64,000 nucleotides of DNA from Gymnorhina tibicen (taxonomy: Eukaryota; Chordata; Aves; Passeriformes; Artamidae): assembly GCA_013399875.1 (NCBI GenBank), contig VXAZ01009672.1, positions 930,001-994,000 on the forward strand. Reading direction: 5' to 3'. Under the pieces are notes generated by a model that saw only the letters and a list, made by a program, of their open reading frames with translations, searched no databases and had not been told where the DNA came from. Made by a program: the position numbers and the translations under genes. This document shows positions 13,322-26,349 of this stretch, one piece after another; position 1 is the first letter of the stretch; every line of letters starts with the position of its first letter.

Positions 13322-14582
13322 ATTTCCCAGGCGTGATGGTAATACAAGAAAAATCCACCGTTTCTCCATGAGAACACAATTGATCAGATAGTGCCCAGAG
13401 TATTGAAATGCAGCAAGGTTAGCAGTGTCTTGTTGGGATTATGAAGAGCAGAAGCCTCTTTTTTAAAAGAGGGTGTTTGGATTACCACAGGAAGAGAGGA
13501 CTCGAGGGAATGCTAAGAATGCTGTTAGATCTCTGAAGAAGCTTGTCTCAGATTTGTTTAGCTCAGAGATGCAGTCTCCGACCTGCCCCTGTGCGATATG
13601 CAAAGTTAGAGGATACAACACACTAACGTTTCAGCTTTCTAGAGGCCTTTTTTAAAAATTAGGATCAATCACAAATTCAATACTTTGGCCTGAAAGCTAA
13701 ATCCAAGGGGAACCTGAATTTGTCAGAATCTGAGAGAGCTCACAGATCTGGGTAGGGTGTTTGGGGCTCTCCAGGGAATGCCACGGGGCAGTAGAAAGGG
13801 GAGCTGGCTTCACTGGAAATGGGCACACCAAGCAAAGGGCTGCCTGAGCCAAGCCAACAGGGAAGGCCACCAAGGAGAACATGCAGCTGTGTCTGCTTAG
13901 AAATGTCAGCTGTGAGCCCATTTCTGAAACTGGCTGTTTAAAGCCAGAGAGAAACAGGTCCGGCTAACAGTTAGATAATTCCAGATCATCACTTTTGGCT
14001 GATTTGGAGCAAGGAATTGAACTCCATGATGCAAGCCTTCATGATCCATTTGAGCTCTGGAGACCTGCTGCATGCTGAAGATACTTTAGGAAATGCTAGT
14101 CCCTAGAAGACAGAGTCCTTTTTCACCAAATAATTTCCCTGCACTACTCGCTCTCAAACTAAAGACTGACATCCTTGAATCCCCCAGAGACAAAAGGCGA
14201 GTCCAACTCTTTGATCCTCCAGATCCTGATTCCTACTCCATGGGCTGTTTATCCATTTCCCCCAACAGAATATGCACATTAAACAGTTGGTCAGGACAGC
14301 AGCCAGCACCAGCCTGTCAAGTCAGTGCACCACTTACTCTTCCCTACTATCTCTGTTCCAGCCAACACTTAATCTTTTTTTTTTTCCAAATCACAGCTAT
14401 AATAGGGAAGGAAAAAGCCAGAGCAGTACACAGCCAACAGGGCAGGGTGGTAAAAATTTGACTCCTTTTCAGCAAAGAAAGGAGCTGAAAGTGTGTAATA
14501 GGCAAACACTCCACACAAGAGCAGTAATTTTGGAAGAAACATGTTCTATGTTTGTATTTTAAATGTGCTTCAAGGATGCTAC
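13322..14582. other. Intergenic, no feature recognised
   Basis: Unique-looking sequence. A 122-codon plus-strand frame at 14093-14461 overlaps a second frame and has no family likeness. Confidence 0.5.
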
Positions 14583-14776
14583 CTCTGGTGGGTTAGCCTT
14601 GGCTGACAGTCATCTCCCACCCAGCAGCTCACCCTCCACCCTCACACACCCAATAGGATGGGGTAGAAAACAGGAAAAAAACCCAGGAATAAGAAAGCTC
14701 ATGTGTTGAGACAAAGACAGGGAGATCACTTAGCAATTCCTGTATTTGGCAAAACAGATTCCACTCGAGGTAAGAA
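14583..14776 (-). mobile_element. Bird LTR 3' fragment
   Basis: The plus strand reads CTGGTGGGTTAGCCTTGGCT, then GAGACAAAGACAGGGAGATC and GGCAAAACAGATTCCACTCG. This order matches, in reverse complement, the 3' end of a widespread bird LTR whose end reads ...AACCCACCA. Only about 190 bases are present. It runs directly into a CR1 copy on the plus strand. The family name cannot be fixed without a repeat library. Confidence 0.65.
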
Positions 14777-14795
14777 ATGGAAAATGGACACAGAA

Positions 14796-15117
14796 ATTTT
14801 CAGGGGGCTGAGAGAGTTGGGGTCGTTCAACCTGGAGAGACCCCATTGCAGCTTTTTATAAAGGGGGCTTATACAAGAGAGGGAGAAATGCTTTTTACCA
14901 GAGCCTGTAGTGACAGGATGAGGAGCAACAGTTTTAAAATAGAAAAGGTTAGATTTAGATTAGCTATAAGAAAAAAACTACTTATGATGAGGGTGGCGAG
15001 ACACTGGAACAAGTTGCCTGGAGAACTTGCAGATGCCCCATTCCTGGAGGTGTTCAAGACCAGTCTGGAAATGGCTCTAAGCAAACTGACTTAGTGGAAA
15101 GATGTCCTTGCCCTGCA
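14796..15117 (+). mobile_element. CR1 LINE 3' fragment
   Basis: Starts at the CR1 block GGGGGCTGAGAGAGTTGGGG / TTCAACCTGGAGAGACCCC. It continues through the AGCCTGTAGTGACAGGATGA, ACACTGGAACAAGTTGCCTG and GAGGTGTTCAAGACCAGTCT blocks and ends near GATGTCCTTGCCCTGCATGA. It lacks the terminal ATTCTATGATTCT. The 105-codon open frame at 14777-15094 is CR1-derived. Confidence 0.85.
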
Positions 15118-17610
15118 TGACTCTGTAGATAGAGCGCTAAGTCATCAGTGAATGTTTGTCTAAATGCAATAAAACTTCACGCTGTGGCATTTGCTATCCC
15201 AGCAAAGGTTAGGGCAGAAGTTCTTGCAGGTGAGGCTCAAAAATGATGGCAGAACTGAGGGAGGGAAGAGTAGCTGAGTTCTGCTTGGCCTCATGCAGTG
15301 CACCCTGCACTGGTAGAAGGGAACCAGAGCATCCAACAAACTCCCTGCTCCTGCCCAGGGCTTCCACACTGGGAAGCTGCAGTGCTGGACCAGGAGGCTT
15401 TGGTACAGTGTTTGAGCAACAGAAGGGCCATGTCTGCATTCCATGCGTAACCCCAATGTCCTGTGGAAACCTCTGCTTCTTACAGTCCTTTCTGAGAGCT
15501 TGCAAAGCTTTGTGGCTGTTAGTAAAACCTAGAGAGAAAGGTTGTCAATGTGCAAAAGTCTAACTAAAAATGAAACTTCATCCTTCTTTGTGGGTGAAAT
15601 GGAAAGCTATTACTTTCTGTGCTGCTGGAGGATGCATTTTGGAAAAGATCTGCATTGTCTTAAAGGCTTGCAAATAAATTGCTCCATTTCAGGTTTTATT
15701 ATAGTCCTGAGGGTCAGTAGGAAGCTACTAAAATATTTGAGTAGTGTTGATTAAACCTACTGAGTGAACCTAGAGGACTTCAGAGTCCAAATGAACGTCA
15801 CATAAATATTACTTTCAGTTTCATAAAACAAGTCAAAGAAGGGCACTGGCTTCTGCTTGGACATTATGGCCCATATTCAGAGGGAATGAACTGCTGCTGT
15901 ATCTAGACAATGAAGAATGCAGGGCACATCAGAGCGCTCTGCTGAGCCTGCCGCTGGGCTGACTGTAAACCCTCGCAGAATCAGCTAGCAGAGGATACTC
16001 GGCACAGGAATAGAGGTGTCATTGAAGGCTATCTCCTACAGCCCTTCCCACCTGGATCCCTTTAGAGGAATGCCACACACAAGGAGAAGGGGAGGACAAG
16101 CAGGCCATTGCAAAACAAGAATAAAGAAAAGGCTTGCTCAGCCTGTGGGCAAGCAACCATATCTCCAAGTTATAATCTGGTTCTCCTCATCAGTGGATCT
16201 TTTCTGCAAACATGATCACCCACTGTCATGTACTGGAGACAAGGAAATGGAGTTCAAAAAGTTAAATTAGTTACAGAAGGACCTTTATGGCTGCCCAGCA
16301 TTGCAGTATTAGCATTCAGTGAGCTGCTAACTCTGCATTCATTAGTTGATAACACCCTTCATATTTTCCAGCTGTTAGAGCCTACAGATAGTGGCTTACT
16401 GAAAATTCCAGATTCATGCCTCCTAGTGAGCCTTAGGAAATGCAGACACTGGGTTTTGGTACAGGTTGTGATCTACAGATGTCATGTCTGGCTTACTTGT
16501 AAAACCTGTCACCTCAGATTTGCTGTTAACACACTGCAAAACAAGCACCCAGCTCTTGACAGCATTACCAGGTACACCACAGCTTAGTGCATGAGCCTGA
16601 CTTCAGTAGCTGTTTTCAAAACATTGAAAGTTTGAAGTATTACACTATTGTGTCCCTTCCGCTTTTATTGCACCATTTATATCTAAGTTCTAAAAATTGC
16701 AATAGAAAACAGTAATCACTTGTTGCTAGTCAGCAACTGCAGTTATAAGGAGCACAAACCACAGAATTTAGAGGACATGTCTGACCAAAAAGTACTTCCC
16801 ATTTTCTATTTCTGAGGGAAAAAAAGCCTTGCAGACTTGCATGAAGGTAAATTATCAGAAATAGCTGTCTCTTTTTTTGTGATTCTGACAGATTCTGATA
16901 TCTGATAGATAAATTCACATCTGTTATTGAGTTCATTCACCCTAGCTTTGTTCTAGTAGTCAGTGCCAGACCTCAGAGAGGTGTCAAATGTGCAGAAGTT
17001 CCCAATGGGCACAACTTCTTCTGCATTTAACTCTGGTACCAAATAGCATTGTCAGGAAAAAAAGAAAAAAAATCCAAAACAGACTTAGTCTGTCAACTTT
17101 CCCCAGAAGCCCCAGCCCAAAGGGGAGAGTCATTCATCCATGTTTGGTTATCTACCTGATTTCAGGGTGTGCTTTATTTACTAGGATTTAAACATCTTTT
17201 AGAAACCTAAAATGGGACACATAAATAATGTGACTTTTGCCCTAGACTATTGGCTGGAGACCTGGACAAACAGATCAATCAGAACAGATAAATCCCAACA
17301 GACAGTGGCTGTTTCAACCTTCTTTTCAGGACACTTTTTGGCTGCACTATCAGCTCTCCTAAATCCCAAAATGACATTACTTTTGGCCCAAAAAAGAGCC
17401 TTTTGTCAGTGTTCTGTGTTGCAGATGTCTCTTCCCCATTTTTCCTAAACACCAGGAGCTCCCTCAGATCCAGGTCTTACAGTCAGCACCCCTGTCATTT
17501 GCCCTTCCCACACAGAGTTACCTGGCTGCAGACCTCCAGCCTCTCTGCCTATGGCTGTGCTGCTGAATAACAACAGGACCGAGTCTGGGGCCAGGTGAAC
17601 CACAGTGGGT
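15118..17610. other. Intergenic, no feature recognised
   Basis: Unique-looking sequence. Overlapping open frames on both strands at 15160-15563 suggest chance in a locally GC-richer patch. No splice context. Confidence 0.5.
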
Positions 17611-18030
17611 CATAGAATCATTGAGAATGGTTTGGGTTGGAAGGGACCTTAAAGATGATCTCATTCCATCTCTCCTGCCATGAGCCACAGCTTCCACTAG
17701 ACCAGGCTGCTCAAAGCTCCATCCAACCTGGCCTTGAATGCTTTCAGGGATGGGGCATCCACAGCTTCTCTGAACAACCTGTGCCAGGGCCTCACCACGC
17801 TCACAATAAAGAATATCTTCCTAATATCTAATCCAAAACTGCCCCCCTACAGTTTGAAGCCATTCCCCCCCTGTCACTATATGGCCTTACAAAAAGTCCC
17901 TCTCCACCATTCTTGAGCCCCATTAGGTACTGGAAGGTGCCTTCTCTTCTCCTGGCTGAACATCCTCAATTCTCTCAGCCTGCCTGCATGGGAGAGTTGT
18001 TTCAGCCTTCTGCTCATCTTCACATCCACA
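17611..18030 (-). mobile_element. CR1 LINE 3' fragment
   Basis: The plus strand opens CATAGAATCATTGAGAATGG, then TTTGGGTTGGAAGGGACCTT, the reverse complement of the CR1 3' end. It continues with GCCTTGAATGCTTTCAGGGA, AACAACCTGTGCCAGGGCCT and CTCCTGGCTGAACATCCTC. The homology fades near 18030. Confidence 0.9.
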
Positions 18031-21000
18031 GTACATAGACCTGGCTGTAAATGTCCTCTGCAGCCTTTGTAATGCTTTGTATCCTTAAGAACTGGGACAG
18101 GGGATGGTGTTTAATTCAAAATGCCTGAAATAACATGACTTAAACACATTATGTGATTTCAGCAGAGTGATAATTTTATAGCAAGTGCAGGTGAAATATC
18201 TGTGCCACGCAGCAGGGCATAAGGGCATACAGGAGTGCTGGAGGAAGCAAGGCTTGCTGGAGCCTGTCAGGGGACAGAGGAGGGGTCAGACCCTGCACAG
18301 TATTTTCCATCCTGCCTGTGAGGGATGTTCTCTGGAGCATCATCTTCCCTTAGCCATGCCAACTGCCAACTGGTGTAGGCTGGCCACAGAAGGCAGTAAC
18401 CTGCCAAATAAGTGACATGGATAATTACTGTCCAGGGCTTAAGCTCACTACCAGATGTTGGTTTATTTAGCTATATGGTCACAGAGTCTTATACCTAAAC
18501 ACCCTCCCAGAAAAGGACTGTATGTCAGCAAAAGAGGGACTAACTCTAAAAGCACAGATAACCAAGAGCCCAAATCTTACAAATATTTTTGCCCTTTCTC
18601 CCTCCCTCAACTTCCTATCGGCAAAAAGCAAATAATAGCAAATCAGGGATGAAACAATCAATTCACTGCAGTCCACAGAGCATGGAGAGGGCAATAAGCA
18701 CTAGGAAAAAGCCTGTCCAGAAAACACCAGTTCTGCTTTCAGAGGGGACTCAAAGAGCACACAGGAAATCCTGCTGCAAAGCCTACTGTGAATAACAAGA
18801 GCAGCCTCCAACACGAGACTGAGTCCTGTGGTCCACAATGCTGTTTTTAACTCCAGTACAGATGGACAAAGGGCAAGGGGCAGTAACCTGGATTCATTCC
18901 ACCACGCTTTTGTATTCAGACATGTAACTTTAGTCAAACAAGTTAGAAGCTCTGCCACCCCTGGATTCTACTGCTAACAGAGAGAAATGAGATACAATTT
19001 TGTAAGATCCCACTAAAACCTCAGTTAGGTTAGTTATCTACAGTGGAGAAGGATGAATCTACAAGTGAGGGGTTGATTTTGCAGTGGGAATTATCTCTTC
19101 AGGATGTTTTCTGAGAAGGGCCATAGCTGAATTATGCAGAGCCAGAAGCATGCTGTACATAAATGCACCAGTGTGTATGGCCCTGTAAAGAAATGAGGCT
19201 GCAGAGAGGCTGTTTCAAAACTTTTTTTAATTGATCAGATTTTTTTTCTAAGCAAAATTTAAAAGCTGATCAGAGAAAAGGAAGTGAAAGTTTCTTACAC
19301 AGTCACATTTTTTGTAATTTGAAGAACTATTAGCAATTTTAGGCAAGTAAGGCATTTACAAAACCCAACACTGTCTCTTTAATTAAAAAAAAGAAAGTTA
19401 CTGAATAGCTTTTGCAAAGGTTTGAGCAGTCCTTTACTTAGAACTACAAAGTAGAGCTAAGTAGGTTGCTCTGTTGCAGGTTGGCACAGATTCCTTCACC
19501 TGGTGTCACTTATAAAAAGACCAAAAGAGGGTATTGGTATTAACCGTGAATAACACATGTGGATGTTCCCCGTCATCTTTTTGATACTGTTCATACAAAA
19601 AGGTTTCTAGAGAACAACAGAAATCTTTTCAGATGCCATCTCCACTGAACTGGGGCACTGAGGAGCTAATGGCTGTGAGAATGATCAGGGAGGCAGAGCA
19701 GTGCTTTGGGTGTGAAGGCTTTTTACATTTTTCTTTTGCTCCAAATGTTCTCAACAGATTTGTGATTGATTAAAGAAATGATTTACCACAAGATGCTGTG
19801 GGAAGAAGAATAAAACAATTACTTCAATTACCATAAAGAAGCCATCATTTGTTAGGAAAAATATCTAGCTACTAAATTCATTTCAAAATATATGTAAATG
19901 TCTTCAGGGTGTTTGTTAGAGGATCTGCTCATCTACTCAAAGATCAGCTGCAGAAAAGGCCCTTGTTTGAGATCAGTGATGCAAGACCTTCATCACCAGC
20001 GACATCACAGCTCAACAAAGACAGGATTGCTCGTTGAGATACCATAAGCTAAATGTGTCCTTTCACTCTAAGTCACATAATACAAACATTAAATAGCTCA
20101 CTAAAGAGAGAAGCTGACCTCATGGCTCTCTTACTGACTTCCTCTAGACTAGATTGAGTCAAAATAGTGCCCATGCACAGCTCCAGGAACACAAAGACGC
20201 CACAAACGTGTTCCAAGAAGCAGGTACACGTTGTCTCTGCATGAAGAAATAAATCTTCAGGTAGTGTTGAGAAGACAAGACAAACTCTGTGCACTGTTAA
20301 TGCCCAGGGTACAAGCCCTGCAGAGAGAAATCGCCTGCAGAAGGGCCCCGGGGAAATCTAACCAGGGTAAACGTGCTGCCAAGCCAAGTTGAGGGCTGCT
20401 TTAACACTTGCCAGGAGAACATCAACACCCTGGGAATCACAAAGCTGTGCTGGGCTCTCTTTATGCATGTGTGATCCCTGAACCGAGCACAAGGCAGCCT
20501 GATGCCTGGGCTGTAAGTTTTCATCCTCCCAGGCAGCCTGCTTGCCTTTGGAGAGGCAGCACTTGCAGCACCAGCTATATACAGCACAGGAGAAGTGCTC
20601 TGGTTACATGCAAAGCTGCCACACGCCAGGAACTACCAAGTCAAAAATATTCAGTGAAAAAGCAGCAACTTTCAGAAACGCTGGAGGAAGGTCATTTGCA
20701 GCATGACTATACTCTACATTCCACTTGATTTGAGGCTGCAGACCAGCTGCAGTGCTGAGTACAAAGACTGAGGCTGGCCAGAAATTTTATTCCAAAACTT
20801 ATTCAACAGAGAGTATACACTTGATACGAGAGATTTATATGATCTGAAGAGAAACTAGAGCATATTTCAGCCAAATACTTTTCTGAGTAAAACTCTTTTT
20901 TAAAAAATACATTTTTCTTTTGGAAAGCAAAAATATAGATAAACTTGGATAAGGTGAAAAACTGAGTTTCCTGGAGTTCATTTGCTGAGAATGGAAAAAA

Positions 21001-24000
21001 AACCAAACCACTGATGTTTATTAATTTTATTTTTAATTAGCATTTTCCATGTAGAGAAAATAAGATTTCACCACATCTAAATTGGCATTTGCTTATCCAG
21101 CAGCCTTCTGGTCCTGTTCTCCCCAGTATAGCCCCTCTTTCTCTTTGCCTTCCACAGCTCAAGTTGTCACATAAACTTCTAGAGAGTAGAGACCAGTAAG
21201 AGACTTAAGTGGGGGCTTTCCTCTGAGAAGCCATGTGTGACCAAAAGTAATACTGAAAATAGCAAGAATAATGGGAAAAGAAGGAAAAGTACTTGCTTTG
21301 GTCCACATTTCTTACATGCCTCTCTGTTATCAAGAATCACCATGCTAAACTTTCCTAGGCCATGTATCTATTTAGAGCTAGAAACATTGCAGGTTCCTGG
21401 TGCATACATCTAACTTCCATTTCTATAATTACCATTTTCAGGATCTGTGAAGGCATTCTGGCACAGCTTCAGCTCTCAAAAGTGTAAGTACAGGGAACAC
21501 GTCAAATATTTTTTCAAGGATTTTAACAGTGAAAGCCATATTAAATAGGAAAGATTTAAAATTCTGCAGCAGTTGAAAATATGCAGAAAGTTAAAAAGTG
21601 CCAATGGGGCTAAATATTGTTCAGATGACAAAACACATGTACAGCAGTTTACCTAGTTTGAAAAAATATACTCTGATTTTGTAAAAACAATATAATAACA
21701 TACAGCATGACCTCTTTTCCTGTTTCATGGGGCTGAGCAAGCAGATCGCTTTTGAAACACTACACAAATCTCATGATCTTTCAAGTGGTCATTCTTTCAG
21801 CAGCATCTGCAGTACCACATCCTGACTGAGGTCAGGTCCCCAGGGACATGCTCTTCCTTGCTCTTTCTCTAGAAAAGCATCTTCCATCTGATGCTAAACT
21901 GTGAAAGAAAAAGTGAGCACTTTCTCAGTGGCACTAGTGAAGAGGAAAAACACTTGCTCATGACCTGGGTCTTGAAAAGTTAAACCAGATGAATCCTATG
22001 AGACAAGTCCTCTCCCTTGGGAGCAGGGTGAAACACATGCAGGGTTAAAGGCTGTTCCTGCTGCCTGCAGCTTGGGTTAGACCCATGGCATTGTAGATTA
22101 CTCTTAGGCAGCAATATTGAGGAGGGATAAAGCTCTAAAGCACAGCATCAGAGTGGTAACATTTGGTACTACCCTCCCCACAGAATTCATTACACAAGGT
22201 CCAAGACAAATCTCAGCCCTGAACATATTAATGATCATTTTTTCAACAAGATTTTATTATTCTGATTTTCCAAAGTCTGCATTTTTTTTCAGTTGTGGTT
22301 TTCTGTATCATGGAGCAGAGTGAAAAGCAAGACTATCTTTTTCCATCACTTAGAAGATACCTATACCTTTGAATGTGCTTTCATTTAATTCTCATACATA
22401 GCACTACTAGAAGAATTACCTAGCTTAGTATCAGGAAGGTGCTGTATCAGACTGCAAGGTGTTATTAAACCCACCCAATAGCAACAGTGGGATGAAACTC
22501 ATCAGTTCCCAATTCACAGTGGCAGAACATCAAATGGAAACCAGCCAGCGAAGATGAAAGCCCATTTAGGGTGATGAGGTTCCAGTTAAAAGATGTTGAG
22601 GCTCAGCAATGATACAATCTGAAAAGATTTATGCAGCCTCTAAGCACATAACTGAAAAAGGTACACAGCACGCAGGGACTAGCAGGAGCTTTGGGGCACT
22701 AAAATAAATTTCCTTTACTTGATCATGTGAGAATCCGGAGACCATCCTGTGACTTAAAAGCTATGACACAGCATTCATCACTGAAAAACAACAAAAAATA
22801 ACTCAAAGCAACAAAAATCTGACTGAATCTGTACGTTTGAAAGTAATTGCACACACAGAGCACAGACTTGGAATAGAGAAGGTGAAAAAACAAAATCGCA
22901 AATAGCTATTTATCCCCTAGATTACAGTTTCTCAGTTACAAATATTATTGATAAATATTTTGACAGCTCATCAGTATAATAGATTTCAAAGGGGAGACAG
23001 CAAGTGCCTGTCATAAGTATCAGATCAGCCAGAGCTCACAAACAAGGCAGCAGAGTCAGCAAGTGATACCATAGAAAGCTCATGGGCCAACTTCCACACT
23101 TTATGACAGCAGTCGCAGTGCTAAGAGATTCCAGCAACTGATTTCCACAGTCACAAGATGAAAAGTCCCTTGGAAGATCTGTACCGGGAACACTGCTCTA
23201 ACCTTCCTTCCCCTTCTCTCTTTTTCTGATGGAGAAAAAAAAGAATGAAAAGAGTTAAAAAAAAAAAAATCAAGCAGATATAACTAGATCTAGAGTGAAG
23301 GCTGGCGATGAGAACCTGCAAGAACCTCCTGGTGAAGAGATTTAAGATATCTATTAAACAGAAGAGGAGGATAACAGAGAAGTAAAAAGAAGTTTGAGGT
23401 GTGAAAATCCGCATGTCTCTATATTTATATAGATGATATTAGTAAGATCTAAAAGGAAAGAGCGGAAGCTGGAAAATCCTGCACACATTTCAGAATACGG
23501 CACCTTCCCAAACATTATACTGCGTGTGAGGTTTTGACACCTTTAGCATTTTCAGCAGGAAAGAAATTTGCCGTAAGTGTTGGAATCTGCTGAAGATCTA
23601 GTCAACTGACTAAGAGCAAATGACAGCTGGTTTTCTTATCAAACATTATGTAAAACATTAACACATAGGTCTGCCATGTTAAATCCTCCCTTAGGGTACT
23701 TGGCCTCACATGTGTAAGCCTAAAGCAGCTTTTGCTGGAAGCAAATGAAGCTAGCAAATCTATCCCACAACTACGTCCAAAAGCTAAAACACTAATGAGG
23801 CTCCAACAGATGCTGCAATCAGCTACAGCAATCATTTGGCTGCTTGGCCCCTCTTCCACTCAGGATATGTTCTGGATGTAATGAATTTATGTGACTGGGA
23901 AAAGGTGTCAGGAAAAGCTCAAGGCACTTGTCTGCAGCAGCTCTAGTTTTCTGAAGAAAGAGTCCTGCTGCAGTGGAGATTCAGCAAGGGGGGTAGTATC

Positions 24001-25816
24001 GGGATGCCTCCCATCCTGCACAGGTCTGGAGCTGACAGAGGGGGAAGAAGGAAAACAAGTAGCAATCTCAGGTGCTCAGGAGGTGAGAACAGTGCTAGGA
24101 GACTCACTGCAGTGAAAGGGAAGAAGGTGAGAGGAATATTCCAGCTCATTTCTTGGAGCAGAAGGAAAATACAGAGGTTAAAGCCAGGTATTGAGGGAGG
24201 GAGCAGCAATGTGCTTTCCACACATTAACAGGAAAACGGTGATCCCAATCACCTCTGGAGGTACTGGGGAGGAGGGCACAGGTCCCTTCTGGGAAACACC
24301 TATGAAGGGTCAGGATAACCTGCCCCAGACAACCCACTGGAATACTGTGGGGTCTCCAGTCATTCCTTTGAGAATTAGGGGGGTCTTACCCCGATTCCTC
24401 CTTTGCTACAACAGTGTTTATGCAGGGCCACAAATACCAGCAGCAGAGGTAGAACAGAGCCTCACTCTCCCATTTGAAATCCTCATCTTAAACCATAACA
24501 GTCAGATTATTAATTTGCATGTTTTTCATCAACAAATCTCAAACCATCTTTTCTCAGTTCACAGATACAACCATGAATTGGTCAGAGACTTTCCAGAGAG
24601 GAAGTGAGGAGACTGCAGATGAGACCTCTTTGGGGACTGCCACCCTTCCTCTTCAGCTGGGGAGGAGGGCACAACTCAAGAAAAGAAGCCCCCTCTTCCA
24701 CTTCTGTTTTCAGGCCAGTTTGCATATCAGAAGTGACTAAATGTGGCAAGAAGAAGCCAAATTAAGCCTAAATTGGTTTTGATATCAATGATACACCTTT
24801 TGCAGTGAACTCATGCTACTGCTTTGCTGATTAAATATTTGAATGGAGAGGAACCAATTGGCAAGTGTCATGTGTTATTTGCAAGTGAATACACCAGATC
24901 TTTTACTGCACTGAGAAAACAAATAATCAGACCCCCAAATTCATGTACCTTCCCTTCAGCAAGAGCCACATTGTGTTGTTACATCAGCAACTGAAGTATG
25001 ACAGGGTGCTTGTGTTTATACTCAGAGAAGTCATATACAGATTCCATCTGTTCAACATTTGGAGCAAATTTGCAGTGATTACTCAGGCTGAAAATTGCTT
25101 TGGAGTTTTGTCTGTTGTGCTTGATTTGAAATAAATCAGGGATACGGTGCCTCACTTCTGAACACAGACACACATGTCAAAGTGACAGGACAGCAGATGA
25201 ACTTTGGCTGTTCTGACTTGCAAGACATTCAGGTGCTGTTGACTCTCACACTGGGGTTTTCTCAAATATAGACTTTGGGGAAATCCAGGAAGAACTAAAG
25301 CTGCTGCTGAGGTGAGGAATTAATATCCTGGAGCTTTGCCTCTGCAAACTACGAGTCATTCCCCCTTGGACAAAGTCCATCCAGTGTCATGGGTTCTGGG
25401 ACAGAGCCATCAATAGCCAATGTCACATCCCAGAGTTGCAGCTGCACTACTCAAAGCAGTTGCCCAGGAGTCTGATAGAGGTATCAGTTAAACTGAGGCA
25501 CAGATGATTCCCAGCTATTTGAACTCATCAGATCCAGACTTAGATCCAAGCTTTGAAGCAGCAGTCTCTTGCTGAACAGGACAGCCAAGACTCTGGATCA
25601 CCCCAATATCAAGAAGAATTAAGAAACTTTGGAGTTTCCTACAGCTTTGCTGATTGGGCTCTAAGTCAAGGCACTAGAGAGATGAATTTCAAACTCAATC
25701 CTTGATATGACCAAAGATGAAACCAAAAAAGAGAAAAATTAATTTCAGTCATTCAAATGTAGTTGAATATGCTCAGCTGCAACTTCAGGGAGAAATCAGA
25801 GAGGAAGAATTTAGCT
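18031..25816. other. Long intergenic stretch, nothing recognised
   Basis: Nearly 8 kb of unique-looking sequence. It holds poly(A) and poly(T) runs, short open frames (the longest about 138 codons at 24191-24607 plus) and no recognisable gene, RNA gene or transposon. Ancient repeats too decayed to read by eye are possible. Confidence 0.45.
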
Positions 25817-25821
25817 GATTG

Positions 25822-26344
25822 TGTTGTAGTCCCCGAGCCACTAGCTGGGATGGCTGGGGAACCAGGGGGCTCAGCAGCTCAGTGGTGGGTGAATTCAGAG
25901 ATCTAACACCACCCACAAGACAGCTGGCCAGGATCCCCTCACCTGGTCTTGTGACCTGTGTGAGGAGGGTCCCCCTGGTTGGTCAGCAGCCAGACAGTCA
26001 CTCTAACCTTGGGTCACACCACACTGGCCCTCAGCTGTTGTCCCTCCCCTGTCTGTGCCCCTTGATAAAGAACTTGGTGGGCGGGGCCCGTTCTCTTGCT
26101 ACCTGGCCAGCCTGCGTGCCGGTCAGAAATAAAACATCGGATCCCTCGCAAGAGCCATCTCTGGACTCTTTACTTCTGATACCGCTCGAGCTAGCAAGCT
26201 CTGTGTGGGCTTGGCCGCGTGCCTCCATCGCACGGTGAGGGAGAAGCTGTATGCGAGGTGCCCGGACACCGCCAGGAGTTCCTGAGCCAGGAATTCTTAG
26301 GGAAAAGCAACAGTTTCCTCCACCAGCCAGGCCACACAGCAGCA
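25822..26344 (+). mobile_element. Solo LTR of an endogenous retrovirus with 5-bp target duplication
   Basis: Begins TGTTGTAGTCCCCGAGCC and ends ...CACACAGCAGCA. The direct repeat GATTG flanks it exactly (25817-25821 and 26345-26349), the 5-bp duplication of many retroviral integrases. A poly(A) signal AATAAA is at 26128-26133 and a TATA-like GATAAAG at about 26064. It is GC- and CpG-richer than its surroundings. Open frames over it (such as 25819-26238) are not genes. No internal provirus remains, so it is a recombination product. Confidence 0.8.
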
Positions 26345-26349
26345 GATTG

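Noticed and set aside
24191..24607. A 138-codon plus-strand open frame
   Set aside because: No family likeness, and overlapping frames are open on both strands.
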